From Ketobacter alkanivorans (GTDB taxonomy: Bacteria > Pseudomonadota > Gammaproteobacteria > Pseudomonadales > Ketobacteraceae), in NCBI RefSeq assembly GCF_002863865.1, contig NZ_CP022684.1, positions 2,323,501 to 2,387,500 on the forward strand: a DNA stretch of 64,000 bases. The letters are read 5' to 3'. Below the pieces are notes generated by a model, which was given only the letters and a program-made list of their open reading frames with translations, did not search any database and was not told where the DNA came from. Below, in pieces: positions 48,999 through 58,566 of the stretch. A program made the position numbers and the translations under genes. How positions within the stretch are numbered: the first letter of the stretch is position 1; each line of letters opens with the position of its first letter.

Positions 48999-50330
48999 AT
49001 GAGCGTTGCAGATCACGCACCTGTTAGCTCAACGACTCTTCTGATCGTAGATGACGAAGCCCATATTCGCTCCAGCCTGGCACGACTGTTTGAGGATGAA
49101 GACGACTACATCGTTATTACTCAAGCCAGCGCAGCCGAGGCGCTGTCTGTGCTTGAGGAAACAACGGTAGATGTCATTCTGTCAGATATGAGAATGCCCG
49201 GCATGGACGGCGCGACGTTTCTGGCCCAGGCTGCGGAACGCTGGCCCGACAGCGCCCGTATACTACTGACCGGTTATTCCGATATTGAATCCACCATACG
49301 CGCTATCAATGAAGGTCGTATTTCGCAATACGTTTCCAAACCCTGGGATGACGATCAACTTATCCAGGTGGTGCACAACGCGCTGGAACTCAAACGCCTG
49401 CGAGAACATAACCAGGCATTACTGATAATCAAAGAACAACAACGGGCGCAACTGCAGGCCCTTACCGAAAATCAGGAAACCATTATCCGTAGCCGCACGG
49501 CAGAACTGGAACAGACCGCTCAACAGTTGGATCTGGCCTACCAGGAACTGCAAGAAAGCTACTATCAGTCGGTTCCCCTGCTCAGCCATTTGGTTGAACT
49601 GAATGAACGCACCAAGAAGAATCACTCGTCGCGGGTCGCAAACATTGCCAAGTTGATAGGCGAAGCCATGGGTTTGGATGATCGTGATTTGCGCCAGCTA
49701 TTTTTCGGTGCGTTGCTGCATGACATCGGAAAGCTTGGCTTGGAACAATCCATTCGCGCCAAATCCCCGGACAGCTTTTCGCCATTGGAAACCAAGCGTT
49801 ATCAACAGCACGCTCTGCTGGGAGAAAGCGCGCTGTTATCATTTGACCCGCTGCGTGAAGCGGCCGCCATCGTGCGCAGCCATCATGAACGCTATGACGG
49901 CAAAGGCTTCCCTGGCAAACTTTCCGGCGATGCAATTCCGCTCGGCGCGCGCATCGTGGCGGTGGCGAACGATTACGATAACTTGCTGCTTCCGAATAAC
50001 TTTATGGGCAGAGCATTGCACGATTTGCAGGCGCATGAATTCATTATCCAGGAATCAGGTAAACGCTACGACCCTGTGGTGGTATCGGCGTTTGATAAGG
50101 TCGTCGACAAGGTCCGTCTGCTGCTGGCAAACGATAAAGAGGTGGTCTTACCCCTCGACAAGATCGAGCCAGGCATGGTGCTTAGTCAGGATCTGATTAA
50201 CCAGCATGGCATGGTGATGCTGGTGGCGGGCCGCACCCTGAGCGATGCGCATATTAAAAAGCTGAAGCAATTCGAAACAGCGTTTGAAACCAAGTTATTA
50301 ATATCAGTGAAACAAACCAACACTGACTGA
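48999..50330 (+). CDS. Response regulator with active-looking HD-GYP c-di-GMP phosphodiesterase
   Basis: 443 residues from the ATG at 48999, which follows the kinase stop directly (TGATATG). The receiver has Asp63 (VILSDMRMPG) and SKPWDDD. After a coiled coil the HD-GYP domain is complete: NHSSRVANIA, LLHDIGKLG (His241-Asp242), RSHHERYDG (His295-His296) and the GYP variant GKGFPG. RpfG-type proteins like this hydrolyse c-di-GMP. A small C-terminal domain (PLDKIEPGMVLSQDL) is typical of this subgroup. It closes the operon. Confidence 0.94.
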   Translation: MSVADHAPVSSTTLLIVDDEAHIRSSLARLFEDEDDYIVITQASAAEALSVLEETTVDVILSDMRMPGMDGATFLAQAAERWPDSARILLTGYSDIESTIRAINEGRISQYVSKPWDDDQLIQVVHNALELKRLREHNQALLIIKEQQRAQLQALTENQETIIRSRTAELEQTAQQLDLAYQELQESYYQSVPLLSHLVELNERTKKNHSSRVANIAKLIGEAMGLDDRDLRQLFFGALLHDIGKLGLEQSIRAKSPDSFSPLETKRYQQHALLGESALLSFDPLREAAAIVRSHHERYDGKGFPGKLSGDAIPLGARIVAVANDYDNLLLPNNFMGRALHDLQAHEFIIQESGKRYDPVVVSAFDKVVDKVRLLLANDKEVVLPLDKIEPGMVLSQDLINQHGMVMLVAGRTLSDAHIKKLKQFETAFETKLLISVKQTNTD

Positions 50331-50348
50331 GGCCACTGCCATAACCGA

Positions 50349-51563
50349 CTATTCCCCCAACATGCTGTGCCGCGCGACATCGGCCCATTCCAGGGCTTCC
50401 ATATAGACCTCCCACATATCCGTGGCCTCCAGCCCCATGGTGGGAATGTCATCGAAGCGCCCATCTTCATAGGCTTTTACCGAAAGCAATACGCAACCAA
50501 TGTCACCACTACCGGTGAGCAACGCCAATTCCAACTCCGCCGACAGGGGCATCTGGGAGAATATTTGCTCTAAGGGGCGATCCAGCAATGCATCCAACAT
50601 GCTTAGCAAGCCTGCCGTAAAATAGCTGCCAGGGTGCTGACGCTGTAGTCGCTTTGCCACCAATTCACACATTTTGGCACGGATGATTGCGGTCACCATC
50701 AGCTCGCTGGCCTTGTTGTCCACCGCCGAGAACGCCAGCATGGCTGCCCAGCGCTTCAGCTCATAGGCCCCCAGCAATACGATGGTATCGTCAATGGATT
50801 TAACGGTGCGCGACAAACCAAATGAGGCCGAATTCACCACCCGCATCAATTTGTAGGATAGGCGCGGATCCTGAGCAAGGATGTGAGCCACCCGATCAAC
50901 ATCGTAATCATGCTTACTGACCTCTCCCAGCAGTGACGTGATCACAAGGCTGGAAGCGGGCACCGACTGGCCCACCATGACATGGGGTTTGCTGAGAAAA
51001 TAGCCCTGAAAAAAATCGAAGCCCAGCGCCTTGTATAGCTCGTACTCTTCGTGGGTTTCAACTTTCTCCGCCAGCAGCTTGCCCTGCACGTTGCCACAGG
51101 CTTTAAGACGTGCCAGCTGTTCTCTGACCCCGGCTGTTCCAAGGGCCATCACATCCAGCTTGATGTAATGAGCCAGGCCAATAAGTGGCCGCCAGGCATC
51201 GGAATACACAAAATCATCCAGCGCCACCTTGTAACCCAGTGCCACCAGGTTCTTTACTTCCTGAATGACATTGCCATCCACCACCACATCTTCCAGCACT
51301 TCTGGAATCAGCAGCTTCTGCAGGCCTTTGGGCAGGTCTCCGCGCACTAGAATATCGTGGGTAATGTTGACCAGGGCCGGTTTGCCATTGGTGATTTTTT
51401 CCAATCCGATTTCAGAGAAGGCATTCACCATGACTTGCATGGTGGCTTTGGTGGGATCATCAATAATCGCAGTGCCCACGTTGCCACTGCGAAACAATAG
51501 TTCGTACGCGACTGCGTTGAGGTTACGATCAAACACTGGCTGGCGCGCCAGGAATATTTCCAT
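50349..51563 (-). CDS. EAL-HDOD protein (YuxH/CdgJ-like), EAL motif degenerate
   Basis: A 404-residue protein. The N-terminal EAL-like half (residues 1-205) begins FLARQPVFDRNLNAVAYELL; the signature reads YELLF instead of E-A-L-x-R, and DDFVYSD replaces DDFGTGYS, so it is probably not a phosphodiesterase. The C-terminal half (205-390) is an HDOD domain (RVVNSASFGLSRTVKSI). Related proteins regulate motility and attachment without c-di-GMP catalysis. It converges on the signalling operon with an 18-base gap, suggesting a shared network. Confidence 0.9.
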   Translation of the reverse strand: MEIFLARQPVFDRNLNAVAYELLFRSGNVGTAIIDDPTKATMQVMVNAFSEIGLEKITNGKPALVNITHDILVRGDLPKGLQKLLIPEVLEDVVVDGNVIQEVKNLVALGYKVALDDFVYSDAWRPLIGLAHYIKLDVMALGTAGVREQLARLKACGNVQGKLLAEKVETHEEYELYKALGFDFFQGYFLSKPHVMVGQSVPASSLVITSLLGEVSKHDYDVDRVAHILAQDPRLSYKLMRVVNSASFGLSRTVKSIDDTIVLLGAYELKRWAAMLAFSAVDNKASELMVTAIIRAKMCELVAKRLQRQHPGSYFTAGLLSMLDALLDRPLEQIFSQMPLSAELELALLTGSGDIGCVLLSVKAYEDGRFDDIPTMGLEATDMWEVYMEALEWADVARHSMLGE

Positions 51564-51661
51564 TCGGTTACTTCCACTTAATCGGACAAAGCCTCGATTA
51601 AGTGTGGCATAAATCCATCGAAGGTAAACGTGTGGGGGCGCTTATATATGCCTTAAACGCA

Positions 51662-51695
51662 AAAAGCCGGGCTGGAAGGCTCCAACCCGGCTTTT
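51662..51695 (-). terminator. Terminator of the rpmB-rpmG operon
   Basis: AAAAGCCGGG (51662-51671) pairs with CCCGGCTTTT (51686-51695), with an inner TGGA/TCCA pairing. On the minus strand the stem is followed by TTTTTG. It lies 23 bases past the rpmG stop. Confidence 0.85.
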
Positions 51696-51717
51696 CTCAA
51701 TTCAGCTTTAAAATCAA

Positions 51718-51873
51718 TTACTTGATTTTAGCTTCCTTGAACATTACGTGCTTGCGAATTTTGGGATCAAACTTTTTGATCTCCATTTTCTCAGGCATGG
51801 TGCGCTTGTTCTTGGTAGTGGTGTAGAAATACCCAGTACCGGCGCTAGAAACCAATCGAATTTTATCACGCAT
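51718..51873 (-). CDS. rpmG: 50S ribosomal protein L33
   Basis: A 51-residue protein starting [20 protein letters not shown] and ending FKEAKIK, a full-length L33 of the zinc-free type (no CxxC pairs), which binds 23S rRNA near the E site. It follows rpmB by 12 bases, with AAGGAG as ribosome site. Confidence 0.98.
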   Translation of the reverse strand: MRDKIRLVSSAGTGYFYTTTKNKRTMPEKMEIKKFDPKIRKHVMFKEAKIK

Positions 51874-51885
51874 GATACTGACTCC

Positions 51886-52122
51886 TTACACTTTTTCGCC
51901 GCGGGCACGGATTTCAGACAAAATGATGTCGATGCCCTTTTTGTCGATGATACGCATACCTTTAGAAGATACACGCAGTCTTACAAAGCGCTTCTCGCTC
52001 TCAACCCAAAAGCGGTGGTGGTGCAGGTTGGGCTCAAAACGGCGCTTGGTTTTGTTGTTTGCGTGTGAAACATTATTACCAGTGATCGGACGCTTACCGG
52101 TCACCTGACAAACCTTAGCCAT
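51886..52122 (-). CDS. rpmB: 50S ribosomal protein L28
   Basis: 78 residues from ATG 52122: [18 protein letters not shown], then [21 protein letters not shown] normal-length L28 with no zinc-type cysteine pairs. An in-frame ATG 39 bases upstream adds an atypical leader and is not used. First gene of the rpmB-rpmG operon with its own promoter. Confidence 0.98.
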   Translation of the reverse strand: MAKVCQVTGKRPITGNNVSHANNKTKRRFEPNLHHHRFWVESEKRFVRLRVSSKGMRIIDKKGIDIILSEIRARGEKV

Positions 52123-52201
52123 TACTCGTCTCCAAATCGGCCATATCGCTGCTCGACACAACCTATCAAAATAAAATCGTTACCCTGATCTGGGGGGCTG
52201 C

Positions 52202-52230
52202 TTTATACCAAACCCACTTGTCAAAATCAA
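52202..52230 (-). promoter_or_regulatory. Promoter of rpmB-rpmG
   Basis: On the minus strand TTGATT (52225-52230) and TATAAA (52202-52207) are 17 bases apart, with TGG before the -10 (extended -10 type). This predicts a leader of about 73 bases before rpmB. Nothing else was recognised in 52123-52385. Confidence 0.65.
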
Positions 52231-52385
52231 CCAATCCGTCCGAAAAGCATGTAAATGGCGGGCCAAAGCCGGTTAGGGCCAGCCCAATTGTCGCTTCCGG
52301 CCAGTGTCCGCTGGAAGGCTTTCGTTCTAAACTGAAACGCTTAAGGGAAACAGTTTCACCCAAAACGATAACAAGGAGAAAGGGC

Positions 52386-54035
52386 ATGAGCGACTGGTTT
52401 GACTATCTGGTGGTGGGGGGCGGTTCCGCTGGCTGTGTACTGGCCGGCAGGCTGACCGAAGACCCGGCGGTAAGCCTGTGCCTGCTGGAGGCCGGGGGCA
52501 GTGGTGACAGCGCGGTGATCAATATTCCCGCCGGGGTGGTGATGATGGGGTCGACCTCCCTCAATAACTGGGCTCTGCAAACCGTTCCGCAGCCAGGCCT
52601 GGGGGGGCGCAGGGGTTTTCAGCCCAGGGGCAAAACCCTGGGGGGGTCTTCTGCCATCAATGCCATGGTTTATATTCGCGGCCATCGCTCTGATTACGAT
52701 CAGTGGGCACAGTTGGGCAATGAGGGCTGGTCTTACCAGGATGTGCTGCCCTATTTTTGCCTCAGCGAGCACAATGAGCGCATTGATAACGAGTATCACG
52801 GTCGCAATGGGCCGCTCTGGGTCAGTGACATTCGCACTGGCAGCCCTTTTCACGATTACTTTCTGAATGCCGCCAGGGAATGTGATATCCCGGTACTGGA
52901 TGATTTCAATGGCGCCGAACAAGAGGGTGCCGGGGTGTTTCAAGTAACCCAGAAACACGGTGAACGCTGGAGCAGCGCCCGCGCCTACCTGCTGCCTCAC
53001 ATCAACCGCCGCCCTAATTTATCGGTGGAAACCCAGGCTCAGGTCCAGCGCATTCTGTTTGAGGGCAAGCGCGCGGTGGGGGTGGAGGTCAAGCAGGGTA
53101 AGCGGGTTCGTAGTCTGTACGCGCGCAAGGAGGTCATTCTGGCCGCCGGGGCATTCCAATCGCCACAGCTGTTGATGCTGTCCGGGGTGGGGGATCAGGC
53201 TGAACTGGCCACCCACAAGGTGCCCTTGGTGCATCACCTGCCGGGAGTGGGCAAGAATCTGCAGGATCACCCTGATTTTATCTTTGGCTATACCACCAGC
53301 AGCATGGATACCTTTGGCCTGACCCCGGGAGGCATCCTGAGACTGCTGAAAGGAATCAAACCCTATCGCAAAGAGCGCAAGGGTATCTGGACATCCAACT
53401 TTGCCGAGGCCGGTGCTTTTCTGAAAACCCGCAAGGATCTTAAGGCCCCGGACATTCAGCTGCATCTGGTCACCGGGCTGGTGGACGATCACGGTCGCAA
53501 AAAGCACTATAAACAGGGCTTCTCCTGTCATGTGTGCCTATTGCGCCCGCGCAGCCACGGCAGTGTTACGCTGGCCAGCGCCGACCCTGCTCAGCCCCCC
53601 CTGATCGACCCGGCGTTTTTGAAAGATCCTCAGGATCTGGAGGATCTGGTAGCCGGTTACAAGATCACTCGCCGCCTGATGAATTCTCCCGCCATCGCTA
53701 AATGGATTGAGGAAGATACCTTCACCTCCGACGTTCACAGTGATGACGAAATACGCCAGATCCTGCGGGATCGGGTCGATACCGTGTACCATCCGGTGGG
53801 CAGCTGCAAAATGGGGATAGACGACATGGCAGTGGTGGACCCCGAGCTGAGGGTGCGAGGCCTGGAAGGGCTGCGGGTGGTGGACGCCTCCATCATGCCT
53901 ACTCTCATCGGTGGCAACACCAATGCTCCCGCCATGATGATCGCCGAAAAAGCGGTGGATATGATCCGCGGCGTCAGCCGGATCAGTGCAGCAACTCAGG
54001 AGGCAGCATCCCGACAGGAGCCCGCCAATGCTTGA
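52386..54035 (+). CDS. GMC-family oxidoreductase (choline/alcohol dehydrogenase-like)
   Basis: 549 residues from ATG 52386, which has AAGGAG 11 bases upstream; the frame extends 56 codons further upstream without family homology. FAD motif YLVVGGGSAGCVLAGRL (7-23) with LLEAGGS; GMC signatures GKTLGGSSAINAMVYIRG and AAGAFQSPQLLMLSG; active-site His in VYHPVGSCKMG; closing GGNTNAPAMMIAEKA. It oxidises an alcohol to an aldehyde or ketone, electron acceptor unknown. Its stop codon overlaps the start of the next gene (ATGCTTGA), so the two enzymes are made together. Confidence 0.94.
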   Translation: MSDWFDYLVVGGGSAGCVLAGRLTEDPAVSLCLLEAGGSGDSAVINIPAGVVMMGSTSLNNWALQTVPQPGLGGRRGFQPRGKTLGGSSAINAMVYIRGHRSDYDQWAQLGNEGWSYQDVLPYFCLSEHNERIDNEYHGRNGPLWVSDIRTGSPFHDYFLNAARECDIPVLDDFNGAEQEGAGVFQVTQKHGERWSSARAYLLPHINRRPNLSVETQAQVQRILFEGKRAVGVEVKQGKRVRSLYARKEVILAAGAFQSPQLLMLSGVGDQAELATHKVPLVHHLPGVGKNLQDHPDFIFGYTTSSMDTFGLTPGGILRLLKGIKPYRKERKGIWTSNFAEAGAFLKTRKDLKAPDIQLHLVTGLVDDHGRKKHYKQGFSCHVCLLRPRSHGSVTLASADPAQPPLIDPAFLKDPQDLEDLVAGYKITRRLMNSPAIAKWIEEDTFTSDVHSDDEIRQILRDRVDTVYHPVGSCKMGIDDMAVVDPELRVRGLEGLRVVDASIMPTLIGGNTNAPAMMIAEKAVDMIRGVSRISAATQEAASRQEPANA

Positions 54036-56472
54036 TTCAGACCAGTCTGTCATTATCATCGGCACCGGCTTTGCTGGCTTGGGTATGGCCATCGAGCTGC
54101 AAAAAAACGGGTTCGACGACATCACGCTGCTGGAAAAGCGCGATGATGTGGGGGGCGTGTGGCGCGACAACGGCTACCCCGGTGCCGCCTGTGATGTGCC
54201 CTCCCACTTGTATTCGTTCTCTTTCGAGCCCAACCCCCGCTGGAGCCATGTGTTTGCTCCCCAGCCAGAGATTCTGGACTACCTCAATCACTGCGCCGAC
54301 AAATACGATGTGCGTCGCCGGGTGCGGTTTGGTGCTGAAGTGCAAAGCGCCGGTTACGACAGGGCGACCAATTGCTGGCAAGTACAGCTCACCAGCGGTG
54401 AATTACTGAACTGCCGCTACCTGATCACCGCCACCGGCCAGCTCAGTCGCCCCCTGCTGCCAGACATTCCCGGTATTGACCAATTCGATGGGCCCCGCTT
54501 TCACTCCGCCCAGTGGGATAACCAGGTGGAGCTGACCGGGAAAACCGTTGCCGTCATTGGCAGCGGCGCCTCGGCGGTGCAGTTTGTACCTGAGATCGCC
54601 AAGCGCACCAAGCAACTCCATGTGTTCCAGCGCACCCCTAATTATTTCCTGCCTCGCAAGGATAGAAGTTATACACAACTGGAACTGAAGCTGCTGCAGC
54701 GCTTTCCTGTTCTCACCAAACTCTATCGGCTGAAGATTTACCTGAACTTCGAATCACGCTCCATAGGCTTCAGTCGCTGGAGCTGGCTGATGACGCCCAT
54801 GGTAAAATGGCCGTTTTTGCGCATGCTGAAACAACAGGTGAAAGACCCGACCCTGCAGCAAAAGCTGACACCGGACTTTCCGATCGGCTGCAAACGCATC
54901 CTGCTGAGCAATGAATATCTGGAAACCATGGCCAGACCCAACGTGGATTTGGTCACCGACAGCATCGCTTGCATCAGCAAGGATGCCGTTGAAACCCAGT
55001 CCGGCCAACGCTACCCGGTGGATGTCATCATCTATGGCACCGGGTTCGCCGCCACCGAGTTTCTTGCCCCCATGACCATCACCGGACGCAGCGGCAAAAG
55101 CCTGAACAGCGTCTGGCAACAGGGCGCAGAAGCCTATCTTGGCATTACCGTGCCGGACTTCCCCAACTTTTTCATGCTCTATGGCCCCAACACCAACCTG
55201 GGACACAACTCCATTATCTACATGCTGGAAAGCCAGATCGCCCACGTCAGGCGCTGCCTGAGGTTTATGCGCACCCAGCAGGTACAACATATGGATCTGG
55301 ACGTGGATCATTTCCGCCAATTCAATCGCCGAGTGCAAAAGATGCTGCAACTGAGCGTGTGGAATGGCTGCAAAAGCTGGTACGTGGACGCCAACGGCCA
55401 CAACAGCGTGAACTGGGCGGGCAACACGTTACGCTATCGCTGGCTCACCAAGTTCATGCCTCTGGCAGGCTATCGTTTTGAACGCCAGGCGCCATCGACC
55501 GACACCTCTGTGCTGGTGGAGCCGGGCAGGCTGGAGTGGATCAGCGCAGCCATTTTACGGAACATGATGCGGCTGGCCTTCAAACCTTTTATCGGGCCGC
55601 CTTTCAGTGTCGGCAGCCAGCGCGGGCTGAGCAAAATACTGGCCCTGACCATGCCTGCCAGCTCCCGCGCTTTGCGCTACCGCTTTGAAGAAGGCAGCAT
55701 CCAGGGTGAGGTATTAGCACCAAAAGGCAATGGCGCCGGTGGTGTTGTCCTCTATTTGCACGGCGGCGCATTCTGCCTGGGCAGCCCCTTCACTCACCGC
55801 AGCCTCACCAGCCATTTGGCCGCCACCGCCACCATGGATGTGTGGGTGCCAGACTACCGGCTGGCACCGGAGCACCCGTATCCCGCAGCCCTGGACGATG
55901 CCCTGGCCAGCTTTGATCTGCTGCTCAAGAAAGGCTATCGCCCGGCGGATATCGTTATCGCCGGAGATTCTGCCGGCGGCGGGCTGACGCTGGCTCTGGC
56001 ACTTAAATTAAAACAAGCGGGCCGGCCACAACCGGCAGGGCTGATGCTGCTGTCCCCCTTTGTGGATAACAGCCTGGGCGGCGACACCCTGCACAGCAAC
56101 GCCCAGCGTGACCCGATGTTAAGGCAGGGCTGGCTGCGACAAGCCACCCAGTGGTACGAAGGGCCACAGCCCGGCCGCCCCCTGCTTGAACACGACCTGA
56201 GCGGCCTGGCCCCGATGCTGATTCAAGTGGGGGAAGATGAAATTCTGCTGGCTGACTCCACCCGCCTGGCAGACAAAGCCCGTTCCGATGGTGTTGAAGC
56301 ATCATTGGAAATATACAGCGCACGGTGGCACGTGTTTCAACTGGCAGCGCCACAGCTGCGCTCCGCCCGCAAGGCTATCAAGGCATTGGCAGATTTTGCG
56401 AACCGAGCCACCGGCTACAGCATCCCCCGCTCTGCCATAGACACCACCTCACCATCCCCCACCACAAAATGA
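54028..56472 (+). CDS. Fused Baeyer-Villiger-type flavin monooxygenase and alpha/beta hydrolase (HSL family)
   Basis: 814 residues from ATG 54028, preceded by AGGAG. Residues 1-490 are a flavin monooxygenase: FAD motif [14 protein letters not shown], second nucleotide motif [13 protein letters not shown] and the Baeyer-Villiger fingerprint F-x-G-x3-H-x3-W ([11 protein letters not shown]). Residues about 560-800 are an HSL-type esterase: [10 protein letters not shown] at 578-587, nucleophile Ser648 in GDSAGGG, later Asp in GEDEILLAD and His in ARWHVFQL. One chain could thus turn a ketone into an ester and hydrolyse it. Both active sites look intact. It overlaps radC tail-to-tail by 58 bases. 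Confidence 0.9.
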   Translation: MLDSDQSVIIIGTGFAGLGMAIELQKNGFDDITLLEKRDDVGGVWRDNGYPGAACDVPSHLYSFSFEPNPRWSHVFAPQPEILDYLNHCADKYDVRRRVRFGAEVQSAGYDRATNCWQVQLTSGELLNCRYLITATGQLSRPLLPDIPGIDQFDGPRFHSAQWDNQVELTGKTVAVIGSGASAVQFVPEIAKRTKQLHVFQRTPNYFLPRKDRSYTQLELKLLQRFPVLTKLYRLKIYLNFESRSIGFSRWSWLMTPMVKWPFLRMLKQQVKDPTLQQKLTPDFPIGCKRILLSNEYLETMARPNVDLVTDSIACISKDAVETQSGQRYPVDVIIYGTGFAATEFLAPMTITGRSGKSLNSVWQQGAEAYLGITVPDFPNFFMLYGPNTNLGHNSIIYMLESQIAHVRRCLRFMRTQQVQHMDLDVDHFRQFNRRVQKMLQLSVWNGCKSWYVDANGHNSVNWAGNTLRYRWLTKFMPLAGYRFERQAPSTDTSVLVEPGRLEWISAAILRNMMRLAFKPFIGPPFSVGSQRGLSKILALTMPASSRALRYRFEEGSIQGEVLAPKGNGAGGVVLYLHGGAFCLGSPFTHRSLTSHLAATATMDVWVPDYRLAPEHPYPAALDDALASFDLLLKKGYRPADIVIAGDSAGGGLTLALALKLKQAGRPQPAGLMLLSPFVDNSLGGDTLHSNAQRDPMLRQGWLRQATQWYEGPQPGRPLLEHDLSGLAPMLIQVGEDEILLADSTRLADKARSDGVEASLEIYSARWHVFQLAAPQLRSARKAIKALADFANRATGYSIPRSAIDTTSPSPTTK

Positions 56473-57089
56473 TCCAACACCCGCACATCCACCAAATCCA
56501 GCGCCGCTTGCAGGCGCTGGGTGATGTGGCAATCCGCCTGACTGGGCTCCGCCACACCACTGGGGTGGTTGTGGGCAAAGATCACCGCCGCTGCATTCAA
56601 CGCCAGCACCCGCTTCACCACCTCTCGCGGATACACCGAGGCACCATCAATCGTCCCTGTGAACATCTCTTCAAAGCGAATCAGGCGATTCTGATTATCC
56701 AGAAATAAACAAGCGAACACCTCGTGGTGATAGGCCCGCAGCCGCGCCTGCAAAAAACGCCGGGTGAGGACCGGGCTGGTAAAGGCCTCGCCACGATCCA
56801 GAGTGGACTCCAGATAACGTCGCCCCAGCTCAAGGCAGGCCTGCAACTGCGCCCACTTTGCTGTCCCCATTCCATGGATCTCACTGAACTGATCCGGCGA
56901 CGCCTCCATGGCACCGCGCAGGCCACCAAAGCGCGACAGGATCTCCCGCGCCAGCTCCACTGCACTTTTTCCCTGCACCCCGGTACGCAGAAAGATCGCC
57001 AGCAGCTCGCTGTCGGTCAGTGCGTCACCCCCTCGCGCCAGCATTTTTTCCCGTGGTCGCTCATCCACCGGCCAATCCGTGATTGCCAT
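56415..57089 (-). CDS. radC: RadC-family JAB-domain protein
   Basis: A 224-residue protein. N-terminal helix-hairpin-helix part ([20 protein letters not shown]) and C-terminal JAB1/MPN-like domain with the metal motif [14 protein letters not shown]. Despite its name a direct repair role is doubted; it may be a metalloprotease or nuclease-like factor. Its last 58 bases overlap the convergent monooxygenase-hydrolase gene. Standing next to coaBC, divergently, is the common gammaproteobacterial order. Confidence 0.95.
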   Translation of the reverse strand: MAITDWPVDERPREKMLARGGDALTDSELLAIFLRTGVQGKSAVELAREILSRFGGLRGAMEASPDQFSEIHGMGTAKWAQLQACLELGRRYLESTLDRGEAFTSPVLTRRFLQARLRAYHHEVFACLFLDNQNRLIRFEEMFTGTIDGASVYPREVVKRVLALNAAAVIFAHNHPSGVAEPSQADCHITQRLQAALDLVDVRVLDHFVVGDGEVVSMAERGML

Positions 57090-57107
57090 CGACTGTTTTC
57101 CTTATTC

Positions 57108-57132
57108 CACTTTCCAATTTTCACTTTCCAAT
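57108..57132 (-). repeat. Tandem 14-base repeat in the radC upstream region
   Basis: CACTTTCCAAT occurs at 57108-57118 and again at 57122-57132, i.e. ATTGGAAAGTG twice on the minus strand with a 14-base period, 19-43 bases before the radC start codon. It may be an operator or simple slippage. Confidence 0.5.
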
Positions 57133-57268
57133 GCCCCTGGCACATAGACAGCCAACACGAAAAAGCCGGGGTGATTTCCCCACTTACACGTTGAACACTT
57201 GTGAAGCGGCGTCCAGCCTTTTAACATGCACTACACTGTCTACGATAAGTCACTGGAATCAATACACT

Positions 57269-58480
57269 ATGCTGGAACTGGCGAACCGCCGCATTGTGCT
57301 CGGCGTGACCGGCGGCATTGCTGCCTACAAGAGCGCTGAACTGATTCGCCGTCTCAAAGAGCTGGGGGCGGATGTACGTGCAGTAATGACCGCCGCTGCT
57401 CAGGAATTCATTACCCCCCTCACATTACAGGCGCTGTCAGGCAACCCGGTACACACCACCCTGCTGGATACCGAGGCCGAAGCGGCCATGGGCCATATCG
57501 AGCTGGCACGCTGGGGGGATCTGATTCTGGTGGCCCCCGCCAGTGCCGATTTTCTGGCCCGCATGGCCCACGGCCATGGCAACGACCTTCTCACTACCCT
57601 GTGCTTAGCCGCTCGCTGCCCCCTGGCAGTGGCCCCTGCCATGAATCAGGCCATGTGGGCGGCCCGCTCCAACCAGGACAACGTGGCGCTATTGCAGCAG
57701 CGCGGCGTCCACCTCTTTGGCCCTGCCGAGGGTGAACAGGCCTGCGGCGACGTGGGCCCCGGCCGTATGCTGGAACCGACCCAACTGGCCCAACTCACTG
57801 CCGACCTGTTCCCACGTCAGATCCTTACCGGCACCCGCGTTACCATTACGGCAGGCCCCACCCGCGAAGCCATCGACCCGGTGCGCTACATCAGCAACCA
57901 CAGTTCCGGTAAGATGGGTTACGCCATTGCCGAAGCGGCCCGCGATGCCGGTGCCGAGGTCACCCTGATCAGCGGCCCGGTGAACCTGCCCACCCCTGAA
58001 CGCGTTAAACGCATCGACGTGGTGAGCGCCCAGGACATGTATGCTGCCAGCATGAATGCCCTGATTCAGACCGATATATTTATCGCAACAGCCGCAGTGG
58101 CAGATTTTCGTGTGGAAAATTCACACAATCAGAAAATAAAAAAGCAGCATAATAGCAGCGGTGCCATGACACTCACCCTGGTGGAAAACCCCGACATCGT
58201 CGCCGCCGTAGCCAAACACAGCCCCAAGCCCTTTACCGTTGGATTCGCTGCGGAAACCCAGGATGTGGAAAACTACGCTCGCCAGAAAATCCAGCGCAAA
58301 GGCCTGGATATGATCGTTGCCAATGACGTAAGCCGCACGGATATCGGCTTTAACAGCGACCAGAACGCCGTCACAGTGATCTGGCCAGAGGGGCAACAGC
58401 CCCTGGAATTGGCCAGCAAGGCACAGATCGCCCGTGACCTTGTGACCCTCATCAGCGCACATTACAAAAAAGCTCGATAG
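57269..58480 (+). CDS. coaBC: Bifunctional phosphopantothenoylcysteine decarboxylase/synthetase
   Basis: 403 residues from ATG 57269. CoaC half: flavin-binding [20 protein letters not shown], catalytic His in [11 protein letters not shown] and the PxMNxxMW motif (PAMNQAMW). CoaB half from about residue 185: [37 protein letters not shown] and the Lys-rich loop KIKKQHN. It makes 4'-phosphopantetheine from phosphopantothenate and cysteine. The upstream extension of the frame is non-coding in character. dut does not follow it here, unlike in Pseudomonas. Confidence 0.97.
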   Translation: MLELANRRIVLGVTGGIAAYKSAELIRRLKELGADVRAVMTAAAQEFITPLTLQALSGNPVHTTLLDTEAEAAMGHIELARWGDLILVAPASADFLARMAHGHGNDLLTTLCLAARCPLAVAPAMNQAMWAARSNQDNVALLQQRGVHLFGPAEGEQACGDVGPGRMLEPTQLAQLTADLFPRQILTGTRVTITAGPTREAIDPVRYISNHSSGKMGYAIAEAARDAGAEVTLISGPVNLPTPERVKRIDVVSAQDMYAASMNALIQTDIFIATAAVADFRVENSHNQKIKKQHNSSGAMTLTLVENPDIVAAVAKHSPKPFTVGFAAETQDVENYARQKIQRKGLDMIVANDVSRTDIGFNSDQNAVTVIWPEGQQPLELASKAQIARDLVTLISAHYKKAR

Positions 58481-58566
58481 CCTAAGCAGTGTTGGCCAGA
58501 ACTGCTACGCTAATAATGACTTGGATAACAAAAATGGCCATGACCAAACTCTGAGCAGGACACTCC

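Noticed and set aside
53986-54027. Upstream start for the monooxygenase-hydrolase fusion
   Set aside because: The 14 added residues overlap the GMC gene more deeply, and the ATG at 54028 has AGGAG and places the FAD motif at the usual distance.
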